Part shown: positions 56,265 through 64,000 of the stretch, one piece after another
Layout of the letters: every line of letters starts with the position of its first letter
Numbering within the stretch: position 1 is the stretch's first letter
Assembly: GCF_030538595.1 (NCBI RefSeq)
Contig: NZ_JAUNTS010000010.1
Span: forward strand, 3,467-67,466
Source: Kocuria sp.
GTDB taxonomy: Bacteria; Actinomycetota; Actinomycetes; Actinomycetales; Micrococcaceae
Direction of reading: 5' to 3'
DNA length: 64,000 nucleotides
The notes under the pieces: model-generated
What the model was told of the DNA's origin: nothing
Databases searched by the model: none
What the model saw: only the letters and a program-made list of their open reading frames with translations
Position numbers and translations under genes: made by a program

Positions 56265-56617
56265 GCGGGGGCTCCTTCCCGGCGCACGGCCTTGAACATC
56301 TGGGTTTCCATGACTGCCAGTTCTTTACGTGAGGTCTCTGCATCCGGGAAGTACAGGGTGTGCACGAACAACACGCGGCGCCCGTTCTCCGTGGTGTTTC
56401 CGATCACCAGGGTTCCCGGGGTCACCGTGATGAGGGCTGCCAGCAGGGTCAGCTCCCAGTCATTACGGCACCGGGTGGGCATCCGGGTCAGGCCCGTGGT
56501 GGAGTTCTGCCCCGGGGTCAGGTTGTCCTTGATCACCGCAGCACTGGAGACCACCAGCTCTTTGGCGTACCAGAGAACAAAAACGATCAGCCGTAGCGGC
56601 CAGGTAAGCCAGGTCAT
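56261..56617 (-). CDS. mrpE: Na+/H+ antiporter subunit MrpE
   Basis: 118 residues. The N-terminal span (LRLIVFVLWYAKELVVSSAAVIKDNL) and the conserved LTLLAALITVTPGTLVIGN are MnhE features. It is part of the Mrp complex and is translationally coupled to mrpD and mrpF by four-base overlaps. Confidence 0.92.
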   Translation of the reverse strand: MTWLTWPLRLIVFVLWYAKELVVSSAAVIKDNLTPGQNSTTGLTRMPTRCRNDWELTLLAALITVTPGTLVIGNTTENGRRVLFVHTLYFPDAETSRKELAVMETQMFKAVRREGAPA

Positions 56618-58173
56618 GAGTTCATCACCGCATTCACGTACAAGCTGGGGTCCAAGAGTCCTTGCGCGGCAGTCTGGGACAAGGTCATCAGCATTTCAGC
56701 CCCCAGGCCCAGGCTCAGCGTCACCGCGGCCAGCAGCACGGCCGGGGCGGCAAGTCCCACCCCAATGCGCGACGTTGGCTGAGCCAACTGCTCGGTCTGC
56801 TCCCGGGTCAAGGTGGCCACATTGGTACCAGCCGGGAGTCCGGGTTCGGCCTCCGGTTGGTCCTTGGCAGTCCGTCCTCCCCAGAACACCCCGGACCAGA
56901 TTTTGATCATGGACAGCACCGTGAACAGGCTGACCACAATCATCACCACGGCTGCCGCCACTTCACGGGCCTCAATGGAGGCCATGATCAGGGACACTTT
57001 GGCCACGAATCCGGAGAACGGCGGCAGCCCGGCCAGGGACAGTGCCGCCACAAAGAAGGCGACGGCGATCACCGGCTCCCGCTTCAAGATTTCCGGAACG
57101 CGGCCCAGCGTTCCCGTGCCGTACTTGACCTCAATGGCTCCCGTGGAGAGGAACAGAGACGCCTTCACGATCATGTGATGCAGCAGGTAGAAGATCCCGG
57201 CGGTCAGACCGAACTCCGTGAACAGGGCCACGCCCAGCAGGATGTAGCCGATCTGGCTGACCATGTGGAAGGCCAGGATGGAACGCGTGGTGGTTTCCCC
57301 CACCGCACCCAGCACACCAATGATCATGGTCAGGCTGAAGATCAGCACACCAACCCAGAGGAACCGGGCGTCCCCGTCAAAGATCACGGCGTATATGCGG
57401 TAGATGGCATATATGGCCACCTTGGTGTGCAGCCCGGAGAACAAAGCGGTGATGGCCGGTGAGGTGGCGGGGTAGGCCCTGGCCAACCAGCCGTGCACCG
57501 GGACCACGGAGGCTTTGATGCTCAGGGCAAACAACACCACGGCGGTGGCAATGGCCACGGAGCTGTCCTGTTGGGCAGCCCCAGCCAATTGGGCAATGTT
57601 GACTGTCCCGGCGGTGCCGTACACAAAGCCCACACCGCCCAGGAAGATGGTGGAGGTCAGCAGATTGATGGTCACGTACAACCTGGCACCCGCGATCTGG
57701 CGGAAGGGTGCTTTGGCCCGGGAGGCCAAAACAAAGAGCCCGTAGGAGGGCAGCAGCATGACCTCCACGAACACGAACAGGTTGAAAAGATCTGCTGTGA
57801 GCAGGGCTCCGTTCACACCTGCCACCAGGACCAGGAGAAGCGGCGCAAAGTACTGGGAGGTGGCGTAACCCGAGTACAGAGCAAACACCGCACAGGTCAC
57901 GGAGAGCAGGCCCGTGACGGAGAGCATCAGGGCTGCGAACATGTCCGCGGCAAATGGGATGGCAATTCCAAAGGGCCACAGAGCCACCCCGTGAGCCATG
58001 GGTCCGGTGTGGGTGAAATGGGCCACCAAAGCCATTCCGGCCACCATGGAGGCCACCAGGTTGGCCATCAACAGCACCACGTGCAGTTTGGGCCGGCCCC
58101 CAAAAATGCTCAACAAACCCGCGGAGACAAAGGGAATGCCGATGAAAAACGGCAGAAGAGCTGCTGCGGTCAT
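56614..58173 (-). CDS. mrpD: Na+/H+ antiporter subunit MrpD
   Basis: 519 residues, about 14 spans, homologous to NuoN/NuoM of complex I. It shows VEVMLLPSYGLFVLASR, with the key Glu in a span, SIKASVVPVHGWLARAYPATSPAITALFSGLHTKVAIYAIYRI, and LLHHMIVKASLFLSTGAIE, which carry the conserved Lys and His proton-path residues. Confidence 0.95.
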   Translation of the reverse strand: MTAAALLPFFIGIPFVSAGLLSIFGGRPKLHVVLLMANLVASMVAGMALVAHFTHTGPMAHGVALWPFGIAIPFAADMFAALMLSVTGLLSVTCAVFALYSGYATSQYFAPLLLVLVAGVNGALLTADLFNLFVFVEVMLLPSYGLFVLASRAKAPFRQIAGARLYVTINLLTSTIFLGGVGFVYGTAGTVNIAQLAGAAQQDSSVAIATAVVLFALSIKASVVPVHGWLARAYPATSPAITALFSGLHTKVAIYAIYRIYAVIFDGDARFLWVGVLIFSLTMIIGVLGAVGETTTRSILAFHMVSQIGYILLGVALFTEFGLTAGIFYLLHHMIVKASLFLSTGAIEVKYGTGTLGRVPEILKREPVIAVAFFVAALSLAGLPPFSGFVAKVSLIMASIEAREVAAAVVMIVVSLFTVLSMIKIWSGVFWGGRTAKDQPEAEPGLPAGTNVATLTREQTEQLAQPTSRIGVGLAAPAVLLAAVTLSLGLGAEMLMTLSQTAAQGLLDPSLYVNAVMNS

Positions 58174-58682
58174 CGGGCACCTCCTTGATTCTCGGCACCA
58201 TTCTCAGAGGAGCCCAGCGGGGCCCTGCCACCGTGATCTGCCAGCCCCAGATTGTCGGCCAGGCCCGGATTGTCTGCCAGGCCCATGTTGATGGTCTGCG
58301 TGGTGATGTCCTCCGGCTGGATGATGCCCTTGGGCAGGGTGGACACATTGAACTCGGGATCGTCGTCGTCACCGGGTGGCTCGGTGGTGTCGTCGTCGTC
58401 CTTGCCGGTGACTGCTAGCACCAGCATGAAAATGGTGATGGAGAAGGCGATCACAATGGCGGTGAGCACAAAGGCTTGCGGAAGCGGATCGGCCACCGCG
58501 GAGGTGTCCACGGGGGTGCCGAACGGTTCCTCCCGGCGTGAGGTGCCACCGGCAGCAATCAGGATCAGGTTGCCGGCATGGCCCAGCAGGATGAAGCCCA
58601 GGATGATGCGCAGCATTTCCCGCTGCAGGAACAGGTAGGTGGCTCCGGCCACCAGGATTCCGATGGTGATGGCAATGGTCAT
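58170..58682 (-). CDS. mrpC: Na+/H+ antiporter subunit MrpC
   Basis: 170 residues. A NuoK-like core of three spans (about 1-105, with FLQREMLRIILGFILLGHAGNLILIAAGG) is followed by an unusual acidic, disordered extension of about 65 residues (DDDDTTEPPGDDDDPE and repeated GLADN units). The usual MrpC ends near 115 residues, so the extension is lineage-specific. It overlaps mrpA and mrpD by four bases. Confidence 0.93.
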   Translation of the reverse strand: MTIAITIGILVAGATYLFLQREMLRIILGFILLGHAGNLILIAAGGTSRREEPFGTPVDTSAVADPLPQAFVLTAIVIAFSITIFMLVLAVTGKDDDDTTEPPGDDDDPEFNVSTLPKGIIQPEDITTQTINMGLADNPGLADNLGLADHGGRAPLGSSENGAENQGGAR

Positions 58683-61528
58683 CGGGCACTCACCTCGTCA
58701 TCGATGGCGTCGAATTCGGTCAGGAGAGCATCGTGTTCGTCGTCTTCAGCGTCGTGACTGGGGTGGGTGGGGTCTGAGTGGCGATCGTGACGGCCCAGCA
58801 GGTTGAAGGCAGCCAACATCACGCCCAGCACGCCCAGGTACACACCGACGTCGAACAGCAGCGGGGAAGTGAGCTTTAGCCCTAAGATCTCCACGTGCAG
58901 CGGGGTCAGGAAGGAGCCTTCCAGGTAGCCCAGGAATCCGGTCCCGGCGCCCACAATGAACCCGGCGCCGATCAAGCTCAGATACGGCCAGCGAATCCTG
59001 GCGGCGGCATCAGAAGGCGCTGCCAGGTAGAGCAAGGCGAATCCCGCCCCACCCACCAGGGCGGAAATGAAGCCACCGCCCGGTTCCTGGTGGCCGCGCA
59101 GCAGCAGGTACAGGGACAGGAAGATGATCAGCGGTCCCAGAACCTTGGTGGTCACCCGCAGGAACACGGAGTTCTCCACGGCGTCGTAAATGGGGGTCCG
59201 CCGGTCCAGGCGAGCCGAGCGAATGGCGGCTGGTGCGCGTGAACGCAGCAGCGCTGCAATGGCAATGCCTGCCACACCCAGCACCGTGACCTCACCCAGG
59301 GTGTCCAGGGCACGGAAGTCCACCAGGATGGTGTTGACCAGGTTGGCTCCGCCGGTGGCTTCCTCACCCTGGGTCAGGAAGTATTCGGCAGCTTGGGACA
59401 TGTCCCGCCGTCCGGTCAGCGCCAGCACGCCCAGGGTGGTGGCCACACCGGCCAGGATGGCAACGGTCCCGGCACCAATGCGGGCTTTGGTGGATTCGCG
59501 CGGGAAGCGGTTGGGCAGGCGCCGCAGCACCAACACCAGAACACACACGGTCAGAATCTCCACCAGCAGCTGGGTCAGGGCAACGTCCGCCGCGCCCAAC
59601 AGGAAGTACCAGACGGTCATGGCGAACCCAATGATGCCCGTGACCACAATGGCCGTGTACCGGGTACGGCTGTAGACAGCCGACCCCACACCTGCGGCCA
59701 CCAGGAGCAGGAGCAGCCAGTCCTCCGGGCGGGACGGATTGCCCACGACGGACGGCAGCTCACCCACCGTGAACACCCCAGCCAGCGCAATGATGGCCAG
59801 GCAGACGGCGGGGATGCCCAGGTGGCGGCGCGGTGAGGTGGAGCCGGACCAGCTGCCCACCACCGCACCGGTGCGGATGATGGCCTTGCGGGTCCAGTCC
59901 ACGGCGGTCAGCCCGGAGAACGGGATACCACGCGGCACCATGAACGCCTCCACGGGGCGGCGGGCCAGCACCAGCGTGGTACCGGCAGCAATCACGACGC
60001 CGGAGATGGCCAACGCCAAATTGAAGCCATGCCACAGCTCTAGATGGGCTTCCACGGGGGAACCCACTGCTGCGGTGGCTGCCGGGCCGATCAGCCCGTC
60101 CAGCAGGAAGGGCAGAACACCCAGGACCAAACCGGCAGCAGCCCCCAGGGCGGGAACGGCCCAGAAGGTGACCGGGGCTTCGTGGACTTCCTTCTCCGGC
60201 TGTGTCCTGGCACCAGTGGTATTGAAGGTTTTGCCCGTGAAGGCACCCAGGACAATGCGAGCGGAGTAGGCCAGGGTGAGGACCGACGTCGTTGCTGTTC
60301 CGGCGATCAACAGGGCCGGGAACCAGGCTGGCCCGGGGACGTCAAGGAAGGCGGCGAACATGCCTTCCTTGCTGACAAAGCCCAGCAAGGGCGGTAATCC
60401 CGCCATGGAGGCCGAGCCCAGGATCAGGGCCGTCAGGGTGACCGGCATGCGCATCCGCAGGTGCTGGAGTTTGCGGATGTCACGGGTGCCGGCTTGATGG
60501 TCGATCACGCCGATCAGCATGAACAGCGCGGATTTGAACAGCGCGTGCGCCACGGTGTGGACTGCGGCGGCGGTCAACGTGGCTGGGGTTCCCACGCCGA
60601 TCATGACCACCAGAAGGCCCAATTGGCTGATGGTGGAATAGGCCAGCAGCTCTTTGAGATCAAAGCGGCGCAGAGCACCGGCTGCCCCAAGGAGTGCTGT
60701 GATCAGGCCGGAGGTGACCAGCAGAACCGTCCAGACCGTGTTGTCCGCCAGGGCGGGGGAGAAGCGCAACAGCAGGTATATGCCGGCTTTCACCATGGCC
60801 GCGGCGTGCAGGTAAGCGGAGACGGGCGTGATGGCCACCATGGAATCCGGCAACCACGCTTGGAACGGGAACTGAGCGGATTTGGTGAAGGCGGCACCGG
60901 CCAGAAGAACGGCAACGGTGGTGGTGAAGGCGGGGTCGTTGCTCCAGATGGGGTCGGTGAGGACCTGGCTGATGCGGGTGGTGCCCGTGCCCACGGCCAT
61001 CATGGCCACCGCTGCCAGCAGCAACAGGCCACCTGCCACGGTGACCAGAAGTGTTCGGACCGCGGGTTCGCGTGCATCCGGTCCGGAGCGGCCGATCAGG
61101 AAGAACGAACACAGGGTGGTGAACTCCCACGCCACAAACATCACGATCAGATCATCCGTCAGGACCAGAACCAGCATGGAAGCGGCGAAAGTGGTCATGA
61201 GCAGGTAGAACGTGCCGTGCTTACCGGCTTTGCCCAGGTACCGGGCTGAATAAGCCAGGATCAGGCCGCCCAGGACCAACACCAGCAGGGCGAACATGAG
61301 GCCCAGGCCGTCCAGGCGCAGGGAGAACTCCACGCCGAGCGATGGGATCCACGGGACAGTCTCCACGACTGGGGTGGTGAAGTCCCCGCCCGTGGCGGCG
61401 ACGACCGCTGCAGCAGCGGCGAACAACGGCAGAGCCAGAATCCAGCCGGCGTCACGGCCAGCGAATTTGGTCAGCAGCGGGGCAACAAGGCAGGTGAGTG
61501 CTGCTATGACAACGCTTGTGAGAAGCAA
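58679..61528 (-). CDS. mrpA: Na+/H+ antiporter subunit MrpA fused to MrpB
   Basis: 949 residues. The NuoL-like part (about 1-480) shows FVAWEFTTLCSFFLIG, LPDSMVAITPVSAYLHAAAMVKAGIYLLLRFSPALADNT and ALFKSALFMLIG. The C-terminal domains of MrpA follow, and an MrpB domain (about 780-930, with VLGPLIIFLSLYLLLRGHQEPGGGFISALVGGAGFALLYLA) is in the same chain. The complex exchanges Na+ for H+ using the proton motive force. It starts with TTG (61528) behind AGGTGG. First gene of the six-gene operon. Confidence 0.95.
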   Translation of the reverse strand: MLLTSVVIAALTCLVAPLLTKFAGRDAGWILALPLFAAAAAVVAATGGDFTTPVVETVPWIPSLGVEFSLRLDGLGLMFALLVLVLGGLILAYSARYLGKAGKHGTFYLLMTTFAASMLVLVLTDDLIVMFVAWEFTTLCSFFLIGRSGPDAREPAVRTLLVTVAGGLLLLAAVAMMAVGTGTTRISQVLTDPIWSNDPAFTTTVAVLLAGAAFTKSAQFPFQAWLPDSMVAITPVSAYLHAAAMVKAGIYLLLRFSPALADNTVWTVLLVTSGLITALLGAAGALRRFDLKELLAYSTISQLGLLVVMIGVGTPATLTAAAVHTVAHALFKSALFMLIGVIDHQAGTRDIRKLQHLRMRMPVTLTALILGSASMAGLPPLLGFVSKEGMFAAFLDVPGPAWFPALLIAGTATTSVLTLAYSARIVLGAFTGKTFNTTGARTQPEKEVHEAPVTFWAVPALGAAAGLVLGVLPFLLDGLIGPAATAAVGSPVEAHLELWHGFNLALAISGVVIAAGTTLVLARRPVEAFMVPRGIPFSGLTAVDWTRKAIIRTGAVVGSWSGSTSPRRHLGIPAVCLAIIALAGVFTVGELPSVVGNPSRPEDWLLLLLVAAGVGSAVYSRTRYTAIVVTGIIGFAMTVWYFLLGAADVALTQLLVEILTVCVLVLVLRRLPNRFPRESTKARIGAGTVAILAGVATTLGVLALTGRRDMSQAAEYFLTQGEEATGGANLVNTILVDFRALDTLGEVTVLGVAGIAIAALLRSRAPAAIRSARLDRRTPIYDAVENSVFLRVTTKVLGPLIIFLSLYLLLRGHQEPGGGFISALVGGAGFALLYLAAPSDAAARIRWPYLSLIGAGFIVGAGTGFLGYLEGSFLTPLHVEILGLKLTSPLLFDVGVYLGVLGVMLAAFNLLGRHDRHSDPTHPSHDAEDDEHDALLTEFDAIDDEVSAR

Positions 61529-61972
61529 TAGACCACCTAGTCCGGGAGGGTGGGCGGGCGGCGGGACCGATCTTGGGAGGGTGCTCCAGAGCGGCCGCGC
61601 AGGGTCCAGGGATCAGGCGTTGGTCACAGACGGCGGGCTACCCGCCTGCTGCTCACCCCACGTGGACACGTAGCCGTTGGTGCCCGGCTGCGGGGCATGC
61701 CAGAACACCGGCTGGAAGCCGGGGTGCGGTTCTGGGCTGAGGTGAGACATCCAGCACATTTTACATGCCTGCTGAGCATCTGCACGGGGCTGGGCGGCCT
61801 GCCGTCGGGCGCTGCGCCCGGTGCTAGGTCCCGTGCTGGGCCCCGCCGAGCGTTAACTTGTGCCGCTCATGAGGCCCGGTACGCAAATGACCACACAGAT
61901 CGCCTTTTCATGGCCAAACGCGTACCGGATTGGGCTTAATGCGTACCGGCGCTGCACGAAGTGCCGCTGGGC
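61529..61972. other. Gap between mrpA and the S66 peptidase gene
   Basis: 444 bases. Besides the small gene at 61613-61750, no gene is supported. 61764-61972 is GC-rich with short repeats of GCGTACCGG and no clear terminator. The mrp promoter is likely the TAAAAT at 61758-61763. Confidence 0.4.
61613..61750 (-). CDS. 45-residue small protein upstream of mrp operon
   Basis: MSHLSPEPHPGFQPVFWHAP... ending WGEQQAGSPPSVTNA is a Pro-, Gln- and aromatic-rich peptide without a membrane span. TAAAAT (61758-61763, minus strand) lies seven bases before the ATG with no ribosome site, the same leaderless geometry as marR and the NUDIX gene here. It ends 85 bases upstream of mrpA on the same strand, so it may be the first gene of that transcript. 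The family is not recognised. Confidence 0.5.
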   Translation of the reverse strand: MSHLSPEPHPGFQPVFWHAPQPGTNGYVSTWGEQQAGSPPSVTNA

Positions 61973-63049
61973 TTATCCACGGTCCCCGGAATACGTGGCC
62001 GTTATGCGTCGCTTGACCCCATCCAGCCTCATTAGGCCTCCGTACGGCAGCACCCACTGCGGCCGGGTGTGGCCAAATGGCACCCCCGCACAGACCACCG
62101 CAGACGGGTTGTACCGGTTCACTTGTTCGACGACGACGTCCGCCTGATCCTTCCGGTACTTCTCCTGCTCTGCGGGTGACCGGCGATGTTTGGGCGAACT
62201 GGCTGGCGGACGCGCAATCAGGACACCGTTGAGTACTCCCAGAAGGCCACGCTCTCCCAATGCTCGAACACAACGCCTGACCCGATCAGCTGAGGGCAGT
62301 TCCTCGCTGGTTTCCAGTAGGAGAATGCCGTGCTCCACCTCGTGTGGACTCGGGAGCTGGCCCGCCACGCCTAGTTGGTCAATCACTTCCAGGCACCCAC
62401 CCCAGGTGCGCCCCTCAACCGCCCAAGCTGGACCGGCCCACAACCAAGGGTCTGTAGGTGTCCGATATCCGAACTCGGTCAGCGCTCGCGGGTCTGCCCA
62501 GTCCAATCCGTAGTCTTCTGATTCGCCGGGATCTGTAATTTCAAGAATGCCACCGTGGAACAGGGTTGCTTGCAGAGAGCGTAGGTGGACATCGTCGATT
62601 CGTGGTCCTGCTCCCAAATGAACTTGCGTGGAGCCGCCGTAAAAACCTGGGATGCCGTGGCGCCACAGCCAGTTGAGTAGATGGGTGTTGTCGCTGTACC
62701 CGAAGAATGGTTTGGGGTTGTGCCGGATGACCTCCGAGTTCAGATGCGGCAGAACGGTGATTTGATCGTCACCACCAATGGTTGCCATCACCGCTTTGAT
62801 GGAGGGGTCTGCGAAGGCAGCGTTGACGTCAGCGGCCCGCTCTTGCGGAGAGGCGTGGAGTTGCCGGGTGGTGCGGAACTCCACCGGCACCAGTTGGAGG
62901 TCCTCGCGGATACGGACCATTGCTTGCTCGTGGACGGCTTCACCGACTGCGGGTGCAGCGAACGACGGCGAGAGCACGGCAACCGAGTCTCCGGGACTCA
63001 ATCTTGGGAGGGACATCCATTGCCAAGCGGACTGCATGGTTCCATCCAA
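61973..63049 (-). CDS. S66 family peptidase (LD-carboxypeptidase/MccF-like)
   Basis: 358 residues. The S66 nucleophile lies in FFGYSDNTHLLNWL. The catalytic Glu is probably in ILLLETSEELPS, a form more like MccF (microcin C immunity) than LdcA, and the His in VPFGHTRPQWVLPYG. LdcA trims the peptidoglycan tetrapeptide; MccF cleaves microcin-like acyl-aminoacyl-nucleotides. There is no signal peptide, so it acts in the cytosol. An internal ATG at 63016 (MSLPRLSPGDSVAV) may be the true start, because the family usually begins near there. Confidence 0.88.
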   Translation of the reverse strand: MDGTMQSAWQWMSLPRLSPGDSVAVLSPSFAAPAVGEAVHEQAMVRIREDLQLVPVEFRTTRQLHASPQERAADVNAAFADPSIKAVMATIGGDDQITVLPHLNSEVIRHNPKPFFGYSDNTHLLNWLWRHGIPGFYGGSTQVHLGAGPRIDDVHLRSLQATLFHGGILEITDPGESEDYGLDWADPRALTEFGYRTPTDPWLWAGPAWAVEGRTWGGCLEVIDQLGVAGQLPSPHEVEHGILLLETSEELPSADRVRRCVRALGERGLLGVLNGVLIARPPASSPKHRRSPAEQEKYRKDQADVVVEQVNRYNPSAVVCAGVPFGHTRPQWVLPYGGLMRLDGVKRRITATYSGDRG

Positions 63050-63128
63050 GCAGATGCAGGTGATTGTGACCCGTGGACATTTTGGTCAGGGAACCTCTGT
63101 TCTGACCAGCTGGGTTGATCTACTGTGA

Positions 63129-64000
<872 letters not shown>

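Overview
The window is the replication-origin region of a high-GC Gram-positive chromosome. The gene order rnpA-rpmH-dnaA-dnaN-recF-dciA-gyrB-gyrA-DUF3566-tRNA-Ile-tRNA-Ala, the CwlM/TrxA/TrxB/MurJ block, the parAB genes with clustered parS sites, a MurJ-linked pseudokinase, a DLW-39 peptide, GTG starts and leaderless starts all point to Actinobacteria. Micrococcales, probably Micrococcaceae or a near relative, fits best. The genus cannot be fixed from the sequence alone. Genes left of oriC (36.6-37.2 kb) lie mainly on the minus strand and genes right of it mainly on the plus strand, as expected when forks leave in both directions.

Left edge (1-6.4 kb): a 56-repeat type I-E-like CRISPR array, cut by the window edge on its leader side, abuts the 3' end of dnaB. 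The dnaB gene carries a full-length intein with a LAGLIDADG endonuclease. A cluster of DnaA boxes lies upstream of dnaB. 6.4-12.7 kb holds accessory metabolism: a MarR regulator, a luciferase-like monooxygenase/FMN-reductase pair, and an operon of CstA, a small protein ending in Cys-Cys, and an ArsA/Get3-type ATPase. That operon is bracketed by two inverted copies of a palindromic repeat. 12.9-14.9 kb is the rpsF-ssb-rpsR-rplI operon. 15-20.3 kb is a minus-strand envelope cluster (two GT87-like polytopic proteins and a membrane-anchored protein of unknown function) driven from the cca gene side.

20.4-27.3 kb runs rightward: NUDIX hydrolase, MurJ lipid II flippase, a separate MviN-type pseudokinase, thioredoxin reductase behind a SigR-like promoter, thioredoxin and CwlM. 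27.3-34.3 kb holds parB/parA with seven perfect parS sites and one imperfect site, several inside the parB coding sequence, then rsmG, jag, yidC, yidD, rnpA and rpmH. dnaA, oriC, dnaN, recF, dciA, gyrB and gyrA follow.

46.2-48.3 kb has two tRNA genes, a 43-residue DLW-39 peptide, and an AAA/DUF4143 ATPase gene set between about 98-bp direct repeats that are themselves palindromic. 48.6-53.2 kb encodes a two-gene sugar PTS (EIIA-HPr-EI fusion plus EIIB-EIIC). Then come an MFS exporter, a PIG-L deacetylase, a complete Mrp Na+/H+ antiporter operon (mrpA/B fused, C, D, E, F, G), an S66 peptidase, and the start of a resuscitation-promoting-factor-like protein with an SLH domain that runs off the right edge.

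Most of the window is ordinary core genome. The parts most worth a second look are the CstA/Cys-Cys/ArsA operon and its flanking palindromes, the parS sites written into parB as a VSRET peptide, the parS at the centre of a 46-bp perfect palindrome, and the ATPase cassette beside the tRNA genes.
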